NCBI GenBank assembly: GCA_002841395.1
Contig: PGZM01000002.1
Location: 504,201 to 568,200 of the forward strand
DNA: 64,000 bases
Source of the DNA: Firmicutes bacterium HGW-Firmicutes-9
GTDB taxonomy: Bacteria > Bacillota > Clostridia > Christensenellales > CAG-138
Direction of reading: 5' to 3'
The translations under genes and the position numbers were made by a program. The notes below the pieces were generated by a model. That model did not search any database. It saw only the letters and a list, made by a program, of their open reading frames with translations, and was not told where the DNA came from. Positions 7,366-16,464 of this stretch are shown here, in pieces (the first letter of the stretch is position 1; every line of letters begins with the position of its first letter).

Positions 7366-9090
7366 TTACACAGGCTCGTCCGGCTTTGGGGCAAACGGCT
7401 CCAGCTTGACCAGCGCGTTCTTCAGCCTCGACTTTGAGACGCGGTAGATTTCGCCGATCTCCTCTATCGTGATGGTCTCGCCGCAGTTGGTGCGGCCAAG
7501 GTATTCCAGCGCCGCCGCAAACGAAATCTCCTGCTCGGCAGAGATGCGCGGAAACTTCTTTTTCAAGCTCTCGACATACCGCCGGAAGATATTCGCGGCT
7601 TCCGCCGTGCATTCCTCGCGGCAATTGCCGAGCATGAACTGCATGAGCACCTGCATCACGCCTTCATACGATGCGGGCAGTTTGTAGTCCAGCTCCAGCA
7701 GACTCACACGGCCTTTGATCCAGCGGCCGTTGAGATACGCCATATACGGCTCTTTCGCGCTGAGGTGCTTGAGCATGCCGAATACCGCGCGCTTGAGTTC
7801 GTCCGGCTGATCGGTACGCAGCAGGAAGTCCCGCAGGATATGCTCCGCGTTTTTGTCCGCGAACGTAAACACGAGAGAAAGCATGCTGCGTTTGACCCGC
7901 GTGTCGGAGAGTGAAATCGCCCAGATGAGCAGGTCGCGAAACGCGGCGTCGTCTTTCCAGACACGGTTGAGTTCATCGTGCGGCAGCGCGAGCGTGCGGT
8001 TCAGGTGGTTGAGTCTGCGGAATGCTTCCGAAAACGGAACCTGATACGGGATGATCCACTTTGCATTCGGTCGTTTGCCTGCGCTGTCCGTGTGCTTGCA
8101 CTGGTTCAGATAATACTTTGCGACCGTGTCGCGCGGGTCGATCCGCAAGAGCTTCTGATAATACGTCTTTGCGCCTTCCGCATCGCCCTGCATAAAGCGC
8201 GCATAACCGAGCTTATGCAGCACGTTTTCATCGTATGGCATGATATGCATCATCTGCGTGAGGGTCTTCTCCGCGTCTGCAAACCGTTCCAGATCGAGCT
8301 GTAGAACCGCGATGCTATGCAGCTCCTCCGGTTCCAGCGCGCGCAGGTTGAGCATCACATCCAGCCGCGCGATTGCGGCGTCCTTGTTGCCTTCTTCGAT
8401 CTCATTCAGCGCAAGCGTGCTGTTGGCAAGCACGTTTCCTGCGTCTTCAGCGAGTATACCGTCTGCGATTAGTTTGGCTTCCTCACGTCTGTTTGCGACA
8501 AAATACGCAACCGACAGCTGCTCACGAATCTTGATCGACTTCGGCGTCTGGCGATAGCGTCGTTCCAGTTCTTCCACCGCATAACCAACCTCGCCGCTTG
8601 CAAGAAGCGAGCGCGCGAAGTGCGTGACCGCGTTATCCTCATAGTCGTCGTCGCCGCGCAATCCCGTGGTTTCAAACATTGCGTCGTCGTCATCGATGAG
8701 ATCGAGGAAATCCTCCGCATCCGCGGCGAATTCGCCGTCTGGCTCCAGCTCCAGATAGTCTTCGAGGCTGTCTGCCGCGCGGTCATAGTCCTGCAGGCCA
8801 AAATAGTTGCAGGCAATGCCAAAATGGCACTCCGCGGGCGCATCGTCGCGATCCGCGAGAAGGCGAAACAGGATTCGGTTGCTCTCCTCAAACCGCTGCA
8901 TTTGGCTCAATATTTCAGCAAGAGCGATTGTGATCTCCGCGTCCTCCGGGGCGCGCTCATACGCCTCGCGGTATTTGAAAACAGCCGCGATCAAATCATT
9001 TTTCTCCAGCTCCTTCGCGCCGCGCTTCATATAGAACGTCGCGCCCTGCGAGAACGGGATCACTTTTCCGGTGTTATTCTTCTTCATCAT
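7366..9090 (-). CDS. TPR-repeat protein
   Basis: The roughly 574-residue protein consists in its first half of consecutive tetratricopeptide repeats (for example the ELEKNDLIAAVFKYREAYERAPED and FEESNRILFRLLADRDDAP helices) broken by an acidic stretch (LDLIDDDDAMFETTGLRGDDD). The second half is all-helical and of unknown function. I place the start at the double ATG at 9085-9090, because the frame overlaps the hslO stop by 17 bp there; longer starts would lie deep inside hslO. TPRs mediate protein contacts; the partner is unknown. The out-of-frame overlap suggests coupled translation with Hsp33. Confidence 0.82.
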   Translation of the reverse strand: MMKKNNTGKVIPFSQGATFYMKRGAKELEKNDLIAAVFKYREAYERAPEDAEITIALAEILSQMQRFEESNRILFRLLADRDDAPAECHFGIACNYFGLQDYDRAADSLEDYLELEPDGEFAADAEDFLDLIDDDDAMFETTGLRGDDDYEDNAVTHFARSLLASGEVGYAVEELERRYRQTPKSIKIREQLSVAYFVANRREEAKLIADGILAEDAGNVLANSTLALNEIEEGNKDAAIARLDVMLNLRALEPEELHSIAVLQLDLERFADAEKTLTQMMHIMPYDENVLHKLGYARFMQGDAEGAKTYYQKLLRIDPRDTVAKYYLNQCKHTDSAGKRPNAKWIIPYQVPFSEAFRRLNHLNRTLALPHDELNRVWKDDAAFRDLLIWAISLSDTRVKRSMLSLVFTFADKNAEHILRDFLLRTDQPDELKRAVFGMLKHLSAKEPYMAYLNGRWIKGRVSLLELDYKLPASYEGVMQVLMQFMLGNCREECTAEAANIFRRYVESLKKKFPRISAEQEISFAAALEYLGRTNCGETITIEEIGEIYRVSKSRLKNALVKLEPFAPKPDEPV

Positions 9091-10012
9091 CTCTTGACGT
9101 CGCTGTTTTCTGCAGCGAACGTAGGTCCTCTTCGGTAAACTGATAAATCTTGTCACAGAAACGGCAGGTCACCTCCGCGCCGTGATCTTCGTCGATCATT
9201 GCGGCCAACTCTTCGTGGCCTGTCGAGATCAGCGCGCGCTCAATGCGCTCACGCGAGCAATCGCAGCGGTAGAGCGGCTCCCGCTCGCCGACATACACAA
9301 GCCCAAACTCGCCAAACGCACTTTCCAGCAGCTGTTCCGGCGTTTCGCCAGCGTCCAGCCGCTCGGAGAATCGCGCGATATCCTCGCTCTTTACCTGTAG
9401 CTTGTCGATCACTTCATCCGGGCACCCGGGCAAGGGCTCCGCAAACACGCCGGCAGCCGCGCGAACTTCGCCGGTCTGCGAACGAACGCGCACGCCGAGA
9501 TAAACAAGCGCGGGACGCTGCAAGCTCGCGGCATAATAATTTGCAAAATCGATTGCAATTTCACCCGAAACGAGATTGCTCACGCCGACATACGGTTCCT
9601 TCAAACCGAGATCGCTGACCACGGAGAGTTTTCCGCTGTGTCCGACAAAGCCGCCGACATCGAGCTTGCCGATCTCGTTGACGGGCAGCTCCACTTCAGG
9701 ATTCAAGACGCTTCCTTTGATCTCCAACCGGCTGTTACCTGTGCAGATCATGCTGCCCGCAGGTCCGTCGCCCTTGAGGATTGTGGAAACGAGATCATGT
9801 TCGCCCTTTAAATCCGTACTCATGATGGCGGTCATCATGAGCTGGCGGCCGAGTGCCGCCGTTGCCACGCGGGAAAGGTTCAATAGATTCTTTGCCTCGC
9901 TGACGAGGTTTGTGCCGTCGATAAACATGATTCGCACCATGCCGTCCGCCGCCACACATTGGATCAGTCGGTCTTTTCGTTCCGGTCTATATAATAAAAC
10001 GTTGTCTTTCAT
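9074..10012 (-). CDS. hslO: Hsp33 redox-regulated chaperonin
   Basis: The 312-residue protein has the Hsp33 N-terminal chaperone domain (starting near RLIQCVAADGMVRIMFIDG, with ALGRQLMMTAIMSTDLKG) and the C-terminal zinc-redox switch: CxC at Cys250/Cys252 and CxxC at Cys283/Cys286. In the family, oxidation of these four cysteines releases zinc and activates ATP-independent holdase activity against oxidative unfolding. Full length and all switch residues are intact. A methyltransferase gene precedes it (62-bp gap) and the TPR gene overlaps its 3' end. Confidence 0.95.
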   Translation of the reverse strand: MKDNVLLYRPERKDRLIQCVAADGMVRIMFIDGTNLVSEAKNLLNLSRVATAALGRQLMMTAIMSTDLKGEHDLVSTILKGDGPAGSMICTGNSRLEIKGSVLNPEVELPVNEIGKLDVGGFVGHSGKLSVVSDLGLKEPYVGVSNLVSGEIAIDFANYYAASLQRPALVYLGVRVRSQTGEVRAAAGVFAEPLPGCPDEVIDKLQVKSEDIARFSERLDAGETPEQLLESAFGEFGLVYVGEREPLYRCDCSRERIERALISTGHEELAAMIDEDHGAEVTCRFCDKIYQFTEEDLRSLQKTATSRDDEEE

Positions 10013-10073
10013 TTGCTTCTTTGGTTCTCTTTCTTACTTATATAATATTGTTCGGTTCTGCCGTTTCCGGCAT

Positions 10074-10838
10074 CTATTCTATGTCTCGTGTTTTTCGCGC
10101 GACAAACTGTATTCGTTCGCTGTTCTCTTCAGGCACATCCTTTGTGAACGCGTCAAACACGCCTTCCAGCGTAAACCCCGCTTGTTCCAACAGAGATGAC
10201 AACTCTGCTTCTGTATGCGCCCGTTGCACATGCCGCTCGTCAAAGCGTTTGTATGCCCCGCGTCCGTCCGGCGTGAAGAACGAAAGCCGCATCTCCAGCA
10301 GTCGCGTTTTCTCGTCAAAGCAGTTTTGCCAAAGATAGGTGCATTCCGGCTCGTCCTCGCCAAATGTCTGCCCGCCGAGAATTTTTTCCAGCTTATATGC
10401 ACTGGAGATGTCAAACAGCAGCAATCCTTCGTCTTTCAACGCACGATTTGCACAGGTGAAAAATTTTTGCACATCTTCTAATGAAAGAAGATAATTTACG
10501 CCGTCGCAAGCACATGTAATCGCGGATACTGGTTTATGCACGGAGAGAGACTGCATCGGCTGCCGCACAAACGCGATCCTTGCGCCCGCCTTGCGCGCCT
10601 TTTGCTGTGCCTGTTCCAGCATGCGTTCGGAGACATCCGCGCCGGTCATGCGGTAGCCTGCCTTGTGCAGTCGAAGCGTGATTTGGCCCGTACCGCAGGC
10701 ACAGTCGAGAATCGATTGATCTGGAACGACGCCGCCCGCCTGTAGTAAATCACGCAAATACTTCGCCCAAAGATCGTAATCGACATCCGCCATCAGCCGG
10801 TCATAGTAGGCGGCAAATTCATTGTACGCCTGTGTCAT
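10074..10838 (-). CDS. Class I SAM-dependent methyltransferase
   Basis: The 254-residue protein begins YNEFAAYYDRLMADVDYDLWAKYL, a usual start of small-molecule methyltransferases. It has motif I ILDCACGTGQITLRL, the acidic GADVSERML loop, and ITCACDGVNYLLS at motif IV. The substrate is unknown. Start at ATG 10838 is preceded by AAAAGGAGG at 11 nt; a start further upstream has no ribosome site. It leads the minus-strand run into hslO, divergent from asd. Confidence 0.87.
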   Translation of the reverse strand: MTQAYNEFAAYYDRLMADVDYDLWAKYLRDLLQAGGVVPDQSILDCACGTGQITLRLHKAGYRMTGADVSERMLEQAQQKARKAGARIAFVRQPMQSLSVHKPVSAITCACDGVNYLLSLEDVQKFFTCANRALKDEGLLLFDISSAYKLEKILGGQTFGEDEPECTYLWQNCFDEKTRLLEMRLSFFTPDGRGAYKRFDERHVQRAHTEAELSSLLEQAGFTLEGVFDAFTKDVPEENSERIQFVARKTRDIE

Positions 10839-11010
10839 GGGTTTCGCCGCCTCCTTTTGAAAAATACGCAAACCGATTGCATATCATATATGAATAACCG
10901 TGCCTGTTCATACTGCATTCATACAATTCGCGCATACGTGTTCGATTTTTTATTGTACAACAAAAAGGGCGTTGCCGCAAATATATATCGTATAATATCG
11001 CTGATCTTGT

Positions 11011-11039
11011 TTGACAAACCAGTGAATATTTATTAAAAT
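11011..11039 (+). promoter_or_regulatory. Sigma-A promoter of the asd-dapA-dapB operon
   Basis: TTGACA (11011-11016) and TAAAAT (11034-11039) with 17-bp spacing. Transcription would start near 11046, giving a leader of about 50 nt, too short for a lysine riboswitch. Confidence 0.85.
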
Positions 11040-11060
11040 CATCGTAACTATAAGAAAGGC

Positions 11061-11082
11061 GCGCTCCTGCTTGCAGGATCGC
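11061..11082 (+). other. Stem-loop in the asd 5' leader
   Basis: GCG-C-TCCTGC pairs with GCAGGA-T-CGC directly upstream of asd. It occupies the place of the ribosome site, which is not otherwise evident before the asd ATG. Confidence 0.4.
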
Positions 11083-11097
11083 GAACACAAGCGCAAC

Positions 11098-12105
11098 ATG
11101 AAACAGTACAAGATCGCAGTTGTCGGCGCCACAGGTATGGTCGGCAGAATGTTCCTCCGCGTACTGGAAGAGCGTAAACTTCCGGCGTCGGAATACTTCC
11201 TCTTTGCCTCCGCACGCAGTGCGGGCACTACCGTCGAATTCATGGGCAAAAAACACACCGTCCGTGAGCTGACTGAGGATGCGTTTAAAGGTCTTGGTAT
11301 TGACATCGCGCTGTTCTCCGCTGGCGGCGGTACCTCCAAGGTCTTTGCCCCCATCGTTGCCGCGTCCGGCGCGGTGGTCATCGATAACTCCAGCACGTGG
11401 CGCATGGACCCGGATGTTCCGCTCGTCGTGCCGGAAGTGAACGCGCATGCCATTCCCGAGTACAAGAAAAAAGGCATCATCGCAAACCCGAACTGCTCCA
11501 CCATTCAGGCAATGGTTGCCCTCAAGCCCCTTGCCGTGAAATACGGTCTCAAGCGCGTGGTCTACTCGACCTATCAGGCGGTTTCCGGCGCAGGCATGGG
11601 CGGCTACAGCGATCTGGAGAACGGACTGAAGGGCGAAGCGCCGAAGAAGTTTGCATATCCCATCGCGTTCAACGTGCTGCCGCAGATCGATGTCTTCCTC
11701 GACACCGGCTACACAAAGGAAGAGCAAAAGATGATCGAAGAATCCAGAAAGATCCTCGAGCTGCCGAATCTCCGCGTGACGGCGACCACCGTTCGCGTAC
11801 CCGTGTTCCACGGACACAGCGAAAGCATCAACGTCGAGTTTGAAAAGCCGTTTGAAGTCGCCGACGTTCGCAAGCTCTGGGAAGAGACGGAAGGCCTCAT
11901 CGTACAGGACGATACGGAAAAGGGCATCTACCCCATGCCGCTGTATGCCGCGGACACCGACCCGGTTTATGTGGGTCGTCTGCGCCGTGACTTCTCGGTT
12001 GAAAACGGAATCAACTTCTGGTGCGTTGCGGATAACATCCGCAAAGGTGCGGCAACCAACGCCGTGCAGATTGCACAGGAACTCATTCGTCAGTGGGAGG
12101 CGTAA
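11098..12105 (+). CDS. asd: Aspartate-semialdehyde dehydrogenase
   Basis: The 335-residue protein starts with the NADP-binding GATGMVGRMFL motif, followed by SAGGGTSK, and carries the catalytic Cys133 in NPNCSTIQ and the active-site HGHSE block. It reduces aspartyl phosphate to the semialdehyde, the branch compound for lysine/diaminopimelate, threonine and methionine. The start at 11098 was chosen because protein homology begins there; no strong ribosome site is visible, and a leader hairpin lies just before it. First gene of asd-dapA-dapB; dapA begins 5 bp after its stop. Confidence 0.96.
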   Translation: MKQYKIAVVGATGMVGRMFLRVLEERKLPASEYFLFASARSAGTTVEFMGKKHTVRELTEDAFKGLGIDIALFSAGGGTSKVFAPIVAASGAVVIDNSSTWRMDPDVPLVVPEVNAHAIPEYKKKGIIANPNCSTIQAMVALKPLAVKYGLKRVVYSTYQAVSGAGMGGYSDLENGLKGEAPKKFAYPIAFNVLPQIDVFLDTGYTKEEQKMIEESRKILELPNLRVTATTVRVPVFHGHSESINVEFEKPFEVADVRKLWEETEGLIVQDDTEKGIYPMPLYAADTDPVYVGRLRRDFSVENGINFWCVADNIRKGAATNAVQIAQELIRQWEA

Positions 12106-12110
12106 AACGT

Positions 12111-12986
12111 ATGTCAATCTTTCGTGGCAGCGGCGTCGCAATCGTAACCCCGTTTCAAAACGGGTCGATTGACTTCACCGCATTTACCAGACTGATCGAA
12201 CTCCAGATTGCGAATCATACGGATGCGATCATCTGCTGCGGCACGACCGGCGAAAGCTCAACCATGACGCCGGACGAACGCCTCAGCGTCATCCAGTTCG
12301 TTGTGGAGCGTGTCAACGGTCGCGTGCCGGTCATCGCCGGTACCGGCGGCAACAACACCGAAGAAGTCGTCAGCAACAGCAAGTCTGCCGAAGCCATCGG
12401 CGTAGACGGTCTGCTTGTTGTCACCCCCTACTACAACAAAACCTCTCAGGCGGGTCTTGTACGCCATTATTTCACGGTTGCAGACGCGGTGGAAACACCG
12501 ATCATCGTCTACAACGTGCCCGGCCGTACGGGATTGAATGTCCTGCCGCAAACCATGGCGGAGCTTTGCACCCATGAGAACATCGTCGGCACAAAAGAAG
12601 CCAGCGGTAACATTGAGCAGGTCGTCAACATTGCGGCGCTTTGCCCGCAGTGCGACATCTACTCCGGCAACGACGATCACGTGCTGCCCATTCTCAGCAT
12701 CGGCGGCAAAGGCGTTATCTCCACCATCGCAAACATCGTGCCAGGCGAAATGCACGCGCTCTGCGAAGCATTCTTCAAGGGTGATATTCAGCTTGCGCGC
12801 CAGCTGCAGCTGCAGTTGATCCCGCTCTGGAAAGCCGCGTTCTGCGAAGTCAATCCCATCCCGCTCAAAGCCATGATGGGGCTGATGCAGCTCTGCGAGC
12901 CGGACGTGCGCCTGCCGCTCGTTCCGCCTTCGGCTGCCAGCATGCGCCTCATCGAAGAAACGCTGAAAGGCTATGAGCTGATCTAA
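12111..12986 (+). CDS. dapA: 4-hydroxy-tetrahydrodipicolinate synthase
   Basis: The 291-residue TIM-barrel protein condenses aspartate semialdehyde with pyruvate. Visible active-site residues are the GTTGES loop (Thr44-Thr45), Tyr134 in YNVPGRT and the Schiff-base Lys162 in GTKEASGN. Length is standard. Start ATG 12111 follows GGGAGG, which is embedded in the last codons of asd, so translation is likely coupled. It shares the operon with asd and the ACT-fused dapB. Confidence 0.96.
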   Translation: MSIFRGSGVAIVTPFQNGSIDFTAFTRLIELQIANHTDAIICCGTTGESSTMTPDERLSVIQFVVERVNGRVPVIAGTGGNNTEEVVSNSKSAEAIGVDGLLVVTPYYNKTSQAGLVRHYFTVADAVETPIIVYNVPGRTGLNVLPQTMAELCTHENIVGTKEASGNIEQVVNIAALCPQCDIYSGNDDHVLPILSIGGKGVISTIANIVPGEMHALCEAFFKGDIQLARQLQLQLIPLWKAAFCEVNPIPLKAMMGLMQLCEPDVRLPLVPPSAASMRLIEETLKGYELI

Positions 12987-13012
12987 CGCACAACTACATT
13001 TGGAGGACTGAC

Positions 13013-14239
13013 ATGATTTCTGTGATTATCAACGGAATCTGCGGTCAAATGGGACGCGCCGTGTATGCAGCTATCCAAGCGCAGAGCGGCGTGTTTTCCG
13101 CAGTAGCGGGTGTCGATCCCTTTGACTGCACTCAATCATACAGCTGCCCTGTCTACAAGTCGCTCGACGACGTGAAAGAACAGGCAGACGTAATCATCGA
13201 TTTTTCGATTCCTGCCAGCACGCCGGAGATCCTTCGCTATGCGTTGGAGAAGAAAATTCCGGCTGTCATCGGCACCACCGGCCTTGGCGAACGCGAACTC
13301 AAGCTCATCCGTTCCGCTTCCGAACAGGTCGCGATGTTTCAAACGGGCAATATGTCCCTTGGCGTCAATCTTCAGGTCGAGCTGGTGCAGCTTGCCTCCT
13401 CTACCCTTGGCGCAAACTTCGACGTCGAAATTATTGAAACGCACCACCGCAAAAAGGTGGACAGCCCCAGTGGCACCGCTTTGATGCTTGCAAACGCCGT
13501 CTCCTCTATCTCTCCGGAGGACGAGGAACTGGTGTTTGGCCGTCACGAGAAGAATAAGCGCCGCTCCGACAATGAGATCGGCATCCACTCCGTCCGCGGC
13601 GGCACCGTCGTCGGCGAACATCAGGTGCAGTTCATCGGCAACGACGAGATCATCGAGATTTCACACAGAGCGTTTAGCAAGCAGGTTTTCGCGCAGGGCG
13701 CGCTGCGTGCCGCAAAATTCCTCGTCGGAAAAAAGAGCGGGCTTTATAACATGAAGAACGTGGTGACTGAGCACGACGCGGCTTCCCGCCTGTTCTCTCT
13801 TGAAAATCAGGCGGTGGTCATCATTCGCTCGTTTGCCAAGGAAGATGCGTTTGCGTCCCGCGTGTTCGACGTCATCGCTGCGCACGACGTGTTTGTCGAC
13901 ATGATCGCCTGCTCCGAGCCCGACGAACAGAGCCTTAGCATCGGTTTCTCGCTCAACGAGGACGATCTTTCCGAGGCGCTCAACGCCATCAATGAGCTCA
14001 CGCGAAACGGCTACGGTTGCGATATCCGTACGCATTCCGACCTGACCAAGCTCACACTGGAAGGCACCGGCATGGCGTTGCAGCACGGCGTCGCATCCCA
14101 GCTGTTTTCCACGCTGCGCAAGGAGAACATCCACATCTGGCTGATCACCACCAGCGAGACACGCATAGAGTTCTGCATCGAATCGGTGCATACGCTCCGC
14201 GCGGCGGACGCCATCCGCGAGAAGTTCAACATCGGATAA
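13013..14239 (+). CDS. dapB: 4-hydroxy-tetrahydrodipicolinate reductase fused to aspartokinase-type tandem ACT domains
   Basis: Residues 1-247 are a complete DapB: NAD(P)H motif NGICGQMGR, the GTTG loop at 87-90, catalytic ETHHRKKVDSPSGTA (His144/His145, Lys148) and the C-terminal ISHRAFSK. Normal bacterial DapB ends there (about 250 residues). Here a further 160 residues follow: ACT1 about 265-335 (NQAVVIIRSF, VDMIACS) and ACT2 about 343-408 (KLTLEGTGMALQHGVAS, IHIWLITTSETRIEF). These read like the regulatory C-terminus of aspartokinase. The frame is continuous. A lysine- or threonine-sensing role is inferred, not shown. Ribosome site TTTGGAGG precedes ATG 13013. Confidence 0.93.
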   Translation: MISVIINGICGQMGRAVYAAIQAQSGVFSAVAGVDPFDCTQSYSCPVYKSLDDVKEQADVIIDFSIPASTPEILRYALEKKIPAVIGTTGLGERELKLIRSASEQVAMFQTGNMSLGVNLQVELVQLASSTLGANFDVEIIETHHRKKVDSPSGTALMLANAVSSISPEDEELVFGRHEKNKRRSDNEIGIHSVRGGTVVGEHQVQFIGNDEIIEISHRAFSKQVFAQGALRAAKFLVGKKSGLYNMKNVVTEHDAASRLFSLENQAVVIIRSFAKEDAFASRVFDVIAAHDVFVDMIACSEPDEQSLSIGFSLNEDDLSEALNAINELTRNGYGCDIRTHSDLTKLTLEGTGMALQHGVASQLFSTLRKENIHIWLITTSETRIEFCIESVHTLRAADAIREKFNIG

Positions 14240-14255
14240 CCGTTCAACCAACACG

Positions 14256-14287
14256 AAACGCTTCCGGCAGCAGCCGGAAGCGTTTTT
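14256..14287 (+). terminator. Terminator of the dap operon
   Basis: AAACGCTTCCGGC and GCCGGAAGCGTTT form a 13-bp stem with a small AGCA loop and a T run. It also faces plsY from the other side. Confidence 0.92.
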
Positions 14288-14310
14288 GATTGTTTGTATG
14301 TATCTTTCGG

Positions 14311-14940
14311 TTACAGTCCCTCTTTGCGTAGGCGCTGTTCCTCGCCGTGGATCAGCCGCTGAATGTTTTCCGCGTGACGGATGAACACGACGATGGTCAG
14401 AAGTGCCGCGAGGATGATCATCGGCAGGTTTGAAAGCCGGAAGATCAGCGTTGCAACAAAGAACAGAAGCATCGCGGCGAGCGACATGATCGACATCTTC
14501 TTGTTGATCAGAAGAATCGCACCGCCGATCAAGATTGCACCGAGCGCGCCCAGCGGGAAGGTGAAGATTGCGATGCTATAAGAGGACGCTACGCCTTTGC
14601 CGCCGCGAAATCCGTCAAACGCCGGCCAGCAATGCCCGACAACGACGAATAGCCCAGCAATATAGCCGCCGACCTGACCCACGACCAGCTGCCCCAGCAG
14701 AACGCCGAGAAACGCCTTGAGAAAATCACCTGCAAACGTAATCGCGCCCGGGCCGTAGCCATAGACGCGTACCATGTTGGTGCTGCCTGCGTTGCCACTG
14801 CCGTGATTGCGGATGTCGTCGTGATAATATGCGCGGCTGACGATGATCGCTGTCTGAATATTGCCCAGCAGATACCCGATGAGGAGACACGCGATCACAG
14901 TCCAGACATTGATCGCAAAGATTCCTGAAAAAAACGTCAT
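14311..14940 (-). CDS. plsY: Acyl-phosphate:glycerol-3-phosphate acyltransferase PlsY
   Basis: The 209-residue membrane protein has PlsY signature loops: GSGNAGSTNMVR (acyl-phosphate/G3P site) and GHCWPAFDGFRGGKGVA, with about six to seven hydrophobic segments. It makes lysophosphatidic acid, the first step of phospholipid synthesis, together with PlsX. A site of AAGAAGGAG precedes ATG 14940. It lies downstream of der as in many Firmicutes; the sequence just before its start is a relic of a second der 3' end. Confidence 0.94.
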   Translation of the reverse strand: MTFFSGIFAINVWTVIACLLIGYLLGNIQTAIIVSRAYYHDDIRNHGSGNAGSTNMVRVYGYGPGAITFAGDFLKAFLGVLLGQLVVGQVGGYIAGLFVVVGHCWPAFDGFRGGKGVASSYSIAIFTFPLGALGAILIGGAILLINKKMSIMSLAAMLLFFVATLIFRLSNLPMIILAALLTIVVFIRHAENIQRLIHGEEQRLRKEGL

Positions 14941-15000
14941 GTTACGGACTCCTTCTTATGGTTGCGGAAGAGAATCCCTACTGGCGTTCCCTTCGAAAGT
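14937..15000 (-). pseudogene. Relic of a second Der (EngA) C-terminal end
   Basis: Between der and plsY, minus-strand codons read FEG, then after a one-base insertion TPVGILFRNHKKESVT and a TGA that overlaps the plsY start. This parallels the C-terminus of the intact neighbour, [19 protein letters not shown]. By eye the two DNA stretches agree at about three quarters of positions over roughly 47 bases. The frameshift and shortness mark it as a remnant. It may be what is left of an older der copy replaced by the present gene, or of a tandem duplication. Confidence 0.65.
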
Positions 15001-15070
15001 TTAATCAAGATACTGTTCTTTCTCTTCGATGCTGCTTGATAAAATCGCAAGCAACAAATGCGTTTCGGAA

Positions 15071-16396
15071 TTATTCGCCGTCTTTTTTCTTGCTCCGGAA
15101 GATAATCCGGATCGGCGTTCCTTCAAAGCCAAACGACTTGCGGAAATAGTTCTCCAAATAACGCTCGTAAGAGAAGTGTACGATTTCTGCGTCGTTGACG
15201 AATATGACAAACGTCGGCGGCTGAACGGAAACCTGCGTCGAATAATAGATCTTCAGCGTTCGTCCCTTGTCGCTCGGCGGATCGTTCATCATCACCGCTT
15301 CACTGACGACGTCGTTGAGTTGTCCAGTCGGGATTCTGCGTTTTGCCTGATCAAACGACTTATCGACGAGCTCCAGCACCTTATTCACGCGCTGTCCGCT
15401 CTTTGCGGAGATGAACAGCATCGGCACATAGCTCATAAACGCAAGATCCGCGCTGAGGCTCTTTTCAAACGCATGCATCGTGTGGGTGTCCTTCTCGATG
15501 AGGTCCCACTTGTTGACGATCAGCACGCTCGCCTTGCCCTCTTCATGCGCATACCCTGCGATGCGAACGTCCTGCTCGCTCAAGCCTTCGCTGGCATCAC
15601 AAACGATCAACACCACGTCCGCTCTGCGAACCGCGGAGAGAGAGCGAATGACGCTGTAGCGTTCGATGGTCTCGTCCTCTACGCTGCGCTTTCTGCGGAT
15701 GCCCGCGGTATCTACGATGGTATACTCGCGTCCATTGCGGGTAAAGTTTGAGTCGATGGAATCGCGCGTCGTACCGGGAATGTCGCTGACGATTGTACGC
15801 TCCTCGCCCAGCAGTGCGTTGACCAGGCTGCTCTTGCCGACGTTGGGTTTGCCAACCACAGCGATGTTGACGCGTTCGGTGTCCGTCTGCTCGACATCCT
15901 TCGGAAAATCTTTGACGACGGCATCCAGAAGATCGCCTAAACCAAGCCCCTGCGCGGAGGAGATGGTATAGGGGTCTCCAAGACCCAGCGCATAAAATTC
16001 GTACATCGCATCTTCAAACTTTGGCGCGTCGACCTTGTTGACCGCGAGTACGACAGGCTTGTTGGAGCGGCGGAGCATCTCGGCAACGTCCATATCCGAG
16101 CTGGTCATTCCCTCTCTGCCGTCGACGAGGAAGATGATCACGTCCGCCGTTTCGATGGCAAGCTCCGCTTGCCGCCGCATCTGCTGCATGATAATGTCCT
16201 CGCTCTCCGGCTCGATGCCGCCGGTATCGATCAGCGTAAAGGCATAGTTGAGCCACTCCGCATCCTGATAGATACGGTCGCGGGTCACGCCGGGGGTATC
16301 CTCCACAATCGCGACTCTGCGTCCGATCAGGCGGTTAAAAAGGGTCGATTTGCCAACGTTCGGGCGACCGACAATTGCTACCAATGGTTTGTTCAT
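15071..16396 (-). CDS. der: Ribosome biogenesis GTPase Der (EngA)
   Basis: The 441-residue protein has two GTPase domains in tandem: G1 GRPNVGKST (10-18) with DTPGVT and NKVD, and a second GKPNVGKSS with DIPGTTRDS and NKWD, followed by the KH-like domain ending [15 protein letters not shown]. It acts in 50S subunit maturation. Start ATG 16396 has GCAGGAG 5 nt upstream; the frame is open further but without a site. Its neighbours, the DUF512 radical-SAM gene upstream and plsY downstream, are the common clostridial arrangement. Confidence 0.96.
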   Translation of the reverse strand: MNKPLVAIVGRPNVGKSTLFNRLIGRRVAIVEDTPGVTRDRIYQDAEWLNYAFTLIDTGGIEPESEDIIMQQMRRQAELAIETADVIIFLVDGREGMTSSDMDVAEMLRRSNKPVVLAVNKVDAPKFEDAMYEFYALGLGDPYTISSAQGLGLGDLLDAVVKDFPKDVEQTDTERVNIAVVGKPNVGKSSLVNALLGEERTIVSDIPGTTRDSIDSNFTRNGREYTIVDTAGIRRKRSVEDETIERYSVIRSLSAVRRADVVLIVCDASEGLSEQDVRIAGYAHEEGKASVLIVNKWDLIEKDTHTMHAFEKSLSADLAFMSYVPMLFISAKSGQRVNKVLELVDKSFDQAKRRIPTGQLNDVVSEAVMMNDPPSDKGRTLKIYYSTQVSVQPPTFVIFVNDAEIVHFSYERYLENYFRKSFGFEGTPIRIIFRSKKKDGE

Positions 16397-16464
16397 GTGT
16401 TCTCCTGCTGCCGCCCGGCGGCATTTCTCCTGTTCATACTCGATATCGCACATGACGTGCAGAA

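Noticed and set aside
11046-11097. Possible lysine riboswitch before asd
   Set aside because: The leader from the consensus promoter is only about 50 nt, much too short; only a small hairpin is present.
10819-12141. 440-codon minus-strand ORF opposite asd
   Set aside because: It is the antisense of a clearly recognised asd gene, has no ribosome site and no domain pattern.
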